NCBI GenBank assembly: GCA_900314375.1
Contig: OMVC01000013.1
Coordinates: 1-10,468, forward strand
DNA: 10,468 nt
DNA from: an uncultured bacterium
Lineage (GTDB): Bacteria; Cyanobacteriota; Vampirovibrionia; Gastranaerophilales; Gastranaerophilaceae
Direction of reading: 5' to 3'
The notes beneath the pieces were generated by a model, which saw only the letters and a program-made list of their open reading frames with translations, did no database searches and was not told the origin of the DNA. Positions 7,254 to 10,468 of this stretch are shown here, in pieces; the first letter of the stretch is position 1; every line of letters starts with the position of its first letter. A program made the position numbers and the translations under genes.

Positions 7254-9788
7254 TGCTAATTCTTCTGTTGAGTTTTCTTCAACAATTTCAATTGCTTTAT
7301 CTTTTTTGGAAGCACGCTTTTTAGCAGCTTTTTCAAAAGAAATTTTACCATCAACTAAAGTTACCCTTATGGTATCACCATGACTATATTTTCCTGATAA
7401 AATTTCTTCAGCCAAACTATCTTCCAATTTTCGCTGAATTAAACGTCTTAAAGGTCTTGCGCCATAAGCCTCTGAATAACCATTTTCAGCTAAATGATCT
7501 TTTACTTCATCAGTTACTTCAATATTTAATTCTTTTTCAGCAAGACGTTTTAGTAAGTCTTTAAGCATTAAATCAACAATTTGCCTGATTTCAGGTTTTG
7601 ATAGATGAGCAAAGACAATGGTTTCATCAATACGGTTAAGAAATTCTGGTCTGAATGCTTTCTTCATTTCTTCTGCAACCGTATCTTTTAAGTGTTCATA
7701 TTTGTCTTTAGATTCATCATCCGCAGTAGAAAAACCTAACTTAGATTTATTGGCAATCATGCTTGCACCAACGTTTGATGTCATAATTATTACGGTATTT
7801 TTGAAGCTTATATGTCTGCCTTTTGAATCCGTTATACGACCGTCATCAAGTATTTGAAGCATAATGTTGAATACGTCAGGATGTGCTTTTTCGATTTCGT
7901 CAAACAATACAACAGAATAAGGTTTTTTACGAACCAATTCTGTCATGTGACCGCCATCATCATACCCAACATACCCCGGAGGAGAACCGATAAGTTTTGC
8001 GGTTGAATGTTTTTCCATAAATTCTGACATATCAACCCTTATCATATTATCTTCAGAGCCAAACATAGCTTCTGCTAATGCTTTTGCAAGTTCGGTTTTA
8101 CCGACACCTGTCGGCCCGCAGAAAATAAAACTTCCTATAGGTCTGTTCGGTGCCTTCAAGCCAACTCTTGCACGTCTTATCGCTTTTGATATTGCAACAA
8201 TTGCATCATGTTGACCAATAACTCTTTCATGCAGAGTATCTTCAAGGCGCATAAGTCTTTCACTTTCGCCTTCGGTTAATTTTGTAACAGGAACACCTGT
8301 CATCATTGCAATAACCTGCGCAACATCTTCGGCTGTAACTGTAGCCTTATCCATTTCGTTTTTCTCTCTCCATTCGGAAGTTACTTCACGAATTTTATCC
8401 TTCAAATTTGCCTCATCATCACGTAATTGAGATGCTGTCTCAAATTCTTGATTTCTGATAGCTTCTTCTTTTTGTTTGATAAGATTTTTCAAATCTTTTT
8501 CAAGTTCTTTTGCTTCAGGACACATTTTTGAAGCTTTTAATCTGACTTTTGAACTTGCTTCATCAATTACGTCAATGGCTTTATCAGGCAAAAATCTGTC
8601 GTTTATATATTTGCTGGACAATTTTACCGCAGCGACTATCGCATCATCAGAAATATTCAACTGATGATGTTCTTCATATTTTTCTTTTAATCCACGTATG
8701 ATTTCAATTGATTCATCAACAGACGGTTCATCAATGATTACAGGTTGGAAACGTCTTTCTAAAGCTGAATCTTTTTCGATATAACGACGATATTCATCAG
8801 ATGTTGTCGCACCGATTACTTGAATTTCTCCACGCGACAGCGCAGGTTTTAAAATATTTGCAGCATCAATTGCGCCTTCTGCAGCGCCCGCACCAATTAA
8901 TGTATGCATTTCATCAATGACAAGAATAATATTTCCTGCTTGACGAATTTCATCCATAATTTTTTTCAAGCGTTCTTCAAACTCACCACGATATTTTGTA
9001 CCTGCAACCAAAAGTCCCATATCTAATTGGATAATCTTTTTACCATCCAAAATATCAGGAACCTCTGCATTTACAATTCTGATAGCAAGCCCTTCTGCAA
9101 CAGCAGTCTTACCAACACCGGGTTCACCTAAAAGTACAGGGTTGTTTTTAGTTCTTCTTGCCAATATTTGAATAACACGCTCTATTTCTTTTTCTCTACC
9201 AACAACAGGGTCCAGTCTCAATTCTTGAGCTGCTAAAGTTAAATCCCTGCCAAATTCATCCAAACTCGGAGTTTTATTTTTTCCGGTGGAAGAAGAACTT
9301 GATGACGATGAAGATGAAGAACCTGACGATGATGAGCCTGAACCAGAAGGCTTTGATTCTCCAAGCATTTTTATAACATTACTTCTTACTTTATTTAAGT
9401 CGACACCAAGATTTTCCAAAACACGCGCAGCGACACCTTCTCCTTCTCTTATTAAACCAAGAAGCAGATGTTCCGTCCCGATATAATTATGTCCCAACTG
9501 CCTTGCCTCATCCCAAGAAAGCTCTAATACTCGCTTTGCACGAGGGGTAAAAGGTATCTCAACAGCGACAAATCCTGAACCCCTGCCTATAATTTTTTCA
9601 ACTTCTGCACGAGCATCTTTTAGATTCACACCCATTGATTTTAATGTTTTTGCAGCAATCCCTGCCCCTTCTCCTATTAAGCCTAACAAAACTTGTTCTG
9701 TTCCGACAAAATTATGACCTAATCTTCGAGCTTCTTCTTGAGCAAGCATTATGACTTTGATTGCTTTTTCCGTAAAACGTTCGAACAT
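7239..9788 (-). CDS. clpC: ClpC, AAA+ unfoldase of the Clp protease
   Basis: This cytosolic hexameric ATPase unfolds substrates and feeds them to ClpP. The 849 residues are near the family norm. Residues 1-145 hold two Clp N repeats (FTEKAIKVIMLAQEEARRLG and FTPRAKRVLELSWDEARQLG). Residues 148-168 are a Ser/Gly linker with eleven serines in a row. AAA domain D1 has Walker A GEPGVGKT at 221-228 and Walker B VIDE ending at 293. A coiled-coil middle domain with a UVR-like motif lies at about 425-480 (KEEAIRNQEFETASQLRDD). D2 has Walker A GPTGVGKT at 558-565 and Walker B LFDE ending at 631. LGF at 684-686 is the ClpP-docking loop. A Lys-rich, then acidic, tail follows. The UVR motif and middle domain mark ClpC rather than ClpA or ClpB. 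The sequence looks cyanobacterial. AGGAG 6 nt upstream fixes the start. No mcsA/mcsB/ctsR neighbours are present, unlike Firmicutes clpC operons. Confidence 0.97.
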   Translation of the reverse strand: MFERFTEKAIKVIMLAQEEARRLGHNFVGTEQVLLGLIGEGAGIAAKTLKSMGVNLKDARAEVEKIIGRGSGFVAVEIPFTPRAKRVLELSWDEARQLGHNYIGTEHLLLGLIREGEGVAARVLENLGVDLNKVRSNVIKMLGESKPSGSGSSSSGSSSSSSSSSSSTGKNKTPSLDEFGRDLTLAAQELRLDPVVGREKEIERVIQILARRTKNNPVLLGEPGVGKTAVAEGLAIRIVNAEVPDILDGKKIIQLDMGLLVAGTKYRGEFEERLKKIMDEIRQAGNIILVIDEMHTLIGAGAAEGAIDAANILKPALSRGEIQVIGATTSDEYRRYIEKDSALERRFQPVIIDEPSVDESIEIIRGLKEKYEEHHQLNISDDAIVAAVKLSSKYINDRFLPDKAIDVIDEASSKVRLKASKMCPEAKELEKDLKNLIKQKEEAIRNQEFETASQLRDDEANLKDKIREVTSEWREKNEMDKATVTAEDVAQVIAMMTGVPVTKLTEGESERLMRLEDTLHERVIGQHDAIVAISKAIRRARVGLKAPNRPIGSFIFCGPTGVGKTELAKALAEAMFGSEDNMIRVDMSEFMEKHSTAKLIGSPPGYVGYDDGGHMTELVRKKPYSVVLFDEIEKAHPDVFNIMLQILDDGRITDSKGRHISFKNTVIIMTSNVGASMIANKSKLGFSTADDESKDKYEHLKDTVAEEMKKAFRPEFLNRIDETIVFAHLSKPEIRQIVDLMLKDLLKRLAEKELNIEVTDEVKDHLAENGYSEAYGARPLRRLIQRKLEDSLAEEILSGKYSHGDTIRVTLVDGKISFEKAAKKRASKKDKAIEIVEENSTEELATKGE

Positions 9789-9817
9789 TTTTTACTCCTA
9801 TCTCTTCTATGTCCCTT

Positions 9818-9846
9818 ATTATACACAAAAAGATTTTTTGTTTCAA
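9818..9846 (-). promoter_or_regulatory. Sigma-70-type promoter of clpC
   Basis: A -35 TTGAAA (9841-9846), a 17-bp spacer and a perfect -10 TATAAT (9818-9823) precede the ATG by about 30 nt. An AGGAG ribosome site lies at 9795-9799. This is the best housekeeping promoter in the window. No CIRCE-type inverted repeat was seen here, so heat-shock control by HrcA is not supported. Confidence 0.8.
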
Positions 9847-9892
9847 TAATATTAATTTTATTTCATAAAAATAAAAACAAAAAATAAAAAAT

Positions 9893-10216
9893 TTAAAGAC
9901 CTAAATCTTTCAATAATTTAGGATTAACAGCCAGTGATTTAATACTTGAAACAGATTGTATATCATCTGCCACTCCTGTTTCAAATAAATTTTCAACCAA
10001 ATCATTATGAGAACAATCTTCAGGATCTGATAAGGTTAATTTTGTAAACTTTTTTATGCTCATTTTCTTTTCATATTCGGATAAAGCATGCTTTGATAAT
10101 TTATCTAAAAAATTTTTATCAGCAACATATTTTTTCCCACCCCAAGGACGACTCACAGGAAAACTTGAGCTTTTTATATCAGATATTTTTAACTGTTGCG
10201 CTAACCTTTTAAACAT
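9893..10216 (-). CDS. Hypothetical protein, 107 residues
   Basis: The protein is not recognised. It has 107 residues, is basic in the N-terminal half (MFKRLAQQLKISDIKSSS, then PWGGKKYV) and more acidic around DPEDCSHNDLVENLFETG. It has one Cys, no signal peptide and no membrane helix, and is probably mostly helical. It has its own TGTTATAAT -10 element, but no Shine-Dalgarno in a very short leader of about 17 nt. It lies upstream of clpC in the same direction, about 100 bp away, and clpC has a separate promoter, so a shared operon is not required. It is called a gene because the frame fills the gap, has sensible amino-acid composition and has a well-placed promoter. Confidence 0.6.
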   Translation of the reverse strand: MFKRLAQQLKISDIKSSSFPVSRPWGGKKYVADKNFLDKLSKHALSEYEKKMSIKKFTKLTLSDPEDCSHNDLVENLFETGVADDIQSVSSIKSLAVNPKLLKDLGL

Positions 10217-10239
10217 AATTTAGAAATACAATTAATATA

Positions 10240-10267
10240 ATTATAACAATATTTTTTTATAAGGCAA
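10240..10267 (-). promoter_or_regulatory. Promoter of the 107-residue protein
   Basis: The -10 TATAAT (10240-10245) is preceded by TGT, giving an extended -10. A TTGCCT at 10262-10267 serves as a plausible -35 with a 16-bp spacer. The -10 lies 23 nt before the ATG at 10216, so the leader is short and has no visible ribosome site. Confidence 0.5.
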
Positions 10268-10329
10268 ATCGGTAATAATTCTAATTACAATATAAATTAA
10301 ATATATTTATACAACTTTACAAGATTAAA

Positions 10330-10468
10330 TTATAATCTTTCTACACTTGCGCGCATAGCTGTACAGGTAGTTTTGTTAAGTTTTTGTTTTTGAGTGACGG
10401 AAAGTTGTTTTAGGACTTTTTTAGCACCGACATTTTTCATCTCCGTAGGGGAATTGCTATTGTCATGC
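10330..10468 (-). CDS. C-terminal end of an unidentified protein (partial at right edge)
   Basis: The frame is open from the window edge to a TAA at 10332-10330 and gives 45 residues. The last part is strongly basic (KNVGAKKVLKQLS, then TQKQKLNKTTC, ending ASVERL). It has no recognisable domain. An in-frame ATG at 10440 has GGAG directly touching it, too close for a ribosome site, so it is more likely internal than a start. Codon use fits the neighbouring genes. Function is unknown. Confidence 0.5.
   Translation of the reverse strand, partial: HDNSNSPTEMKNVGAKKVLKQLSVTQKQKLNKTTCTAMRASVERL

Noticed and set aside
9856..9876. AT-only hairpin (TTTTATTT / AAATAAAA) between the 107-residue gene and clpC as a terminator
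   Set aside because: It has no GC pairs and no T run after it on the minus strand. Such repeats are expected by chance in DNA this AT-rich.
10405..10440. A 36-residue gene starting at the ATG at 10440
   Set aside because: The GGAG touches the ATG with no spacing and the frame stays open upstream to the window edge, so a C-terminal fragment is more likely.

Overview
The window is AT-rich bacterial DNA, and every supported gene lies on the minus strand. The best guess for the source is a gut Cyanobacteriota lineage without photosynthesis (Gastranaerophilales / Melainabacteria type). This rests on a very cyanobacterial-looking ClpC, a divergent GT5 glycogen-synthase-like protein, an anaerobe-style two-iron superoxide reductase, and a Sec-exported filamentous adhesin. 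The taxonomic call is inference, because no marker was aligned.

Layout in transcription order, from right to left. 10468-10330: C-terminal end of an unidentified protein. 10216-9893: a 107-residue protein of unknown function. 9788-7239: clpC, with a clear sigma-70 promoter upstream and a terminator hairpin that overlaps its own stop codon. 7121-4590: an 843-residue glycogen/starch-synthase-like protein with one C-terminal membrane helix, followed by a perfect 10-bp hairpin. 4493-4237: the large (Alu-domain-bearing) bacterial SRP RNA, found from its helix-8 core, its matched terminal helix and its promoter. 4162-3782: desulfoferrodoxin. From 3589 or 3547 to beyond the left edge: a large exported adhesin.

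The adhesin is the most unusual object here. One open frame of 1182 codons runs to base 2. It encodes a hydrophobic signal segment, a two-partner-secretion / filamentous-haemagglutinin-like N-terminal domain, a long Asn/Gly/Thr-rich probable beta-helix, about 290 residues in which nearly every second residue is Asp, and then a PilZ domain with both c-di-GMP-binding motifs intact. A cytoplasmic second-messenger domain on an exported adhesin is unexpected. Its signal peptide is also split by an in-frame TAA: a well-placed Shine-Dalgarno and the basic n-region lie before the stop, and the hydrophobic core lies after it.

The genes look mostly monocistronic. Several TATAAT-type -10 elements, three with an extended TGn, precede individual genes, and two hairpins separate neighbours. 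No mobile element, tRNA, CRISPR array or origin was seen. The only long stretch without protein genes (4163-4589) holds the SRP RNA, its promoter and a terminator hairpin.
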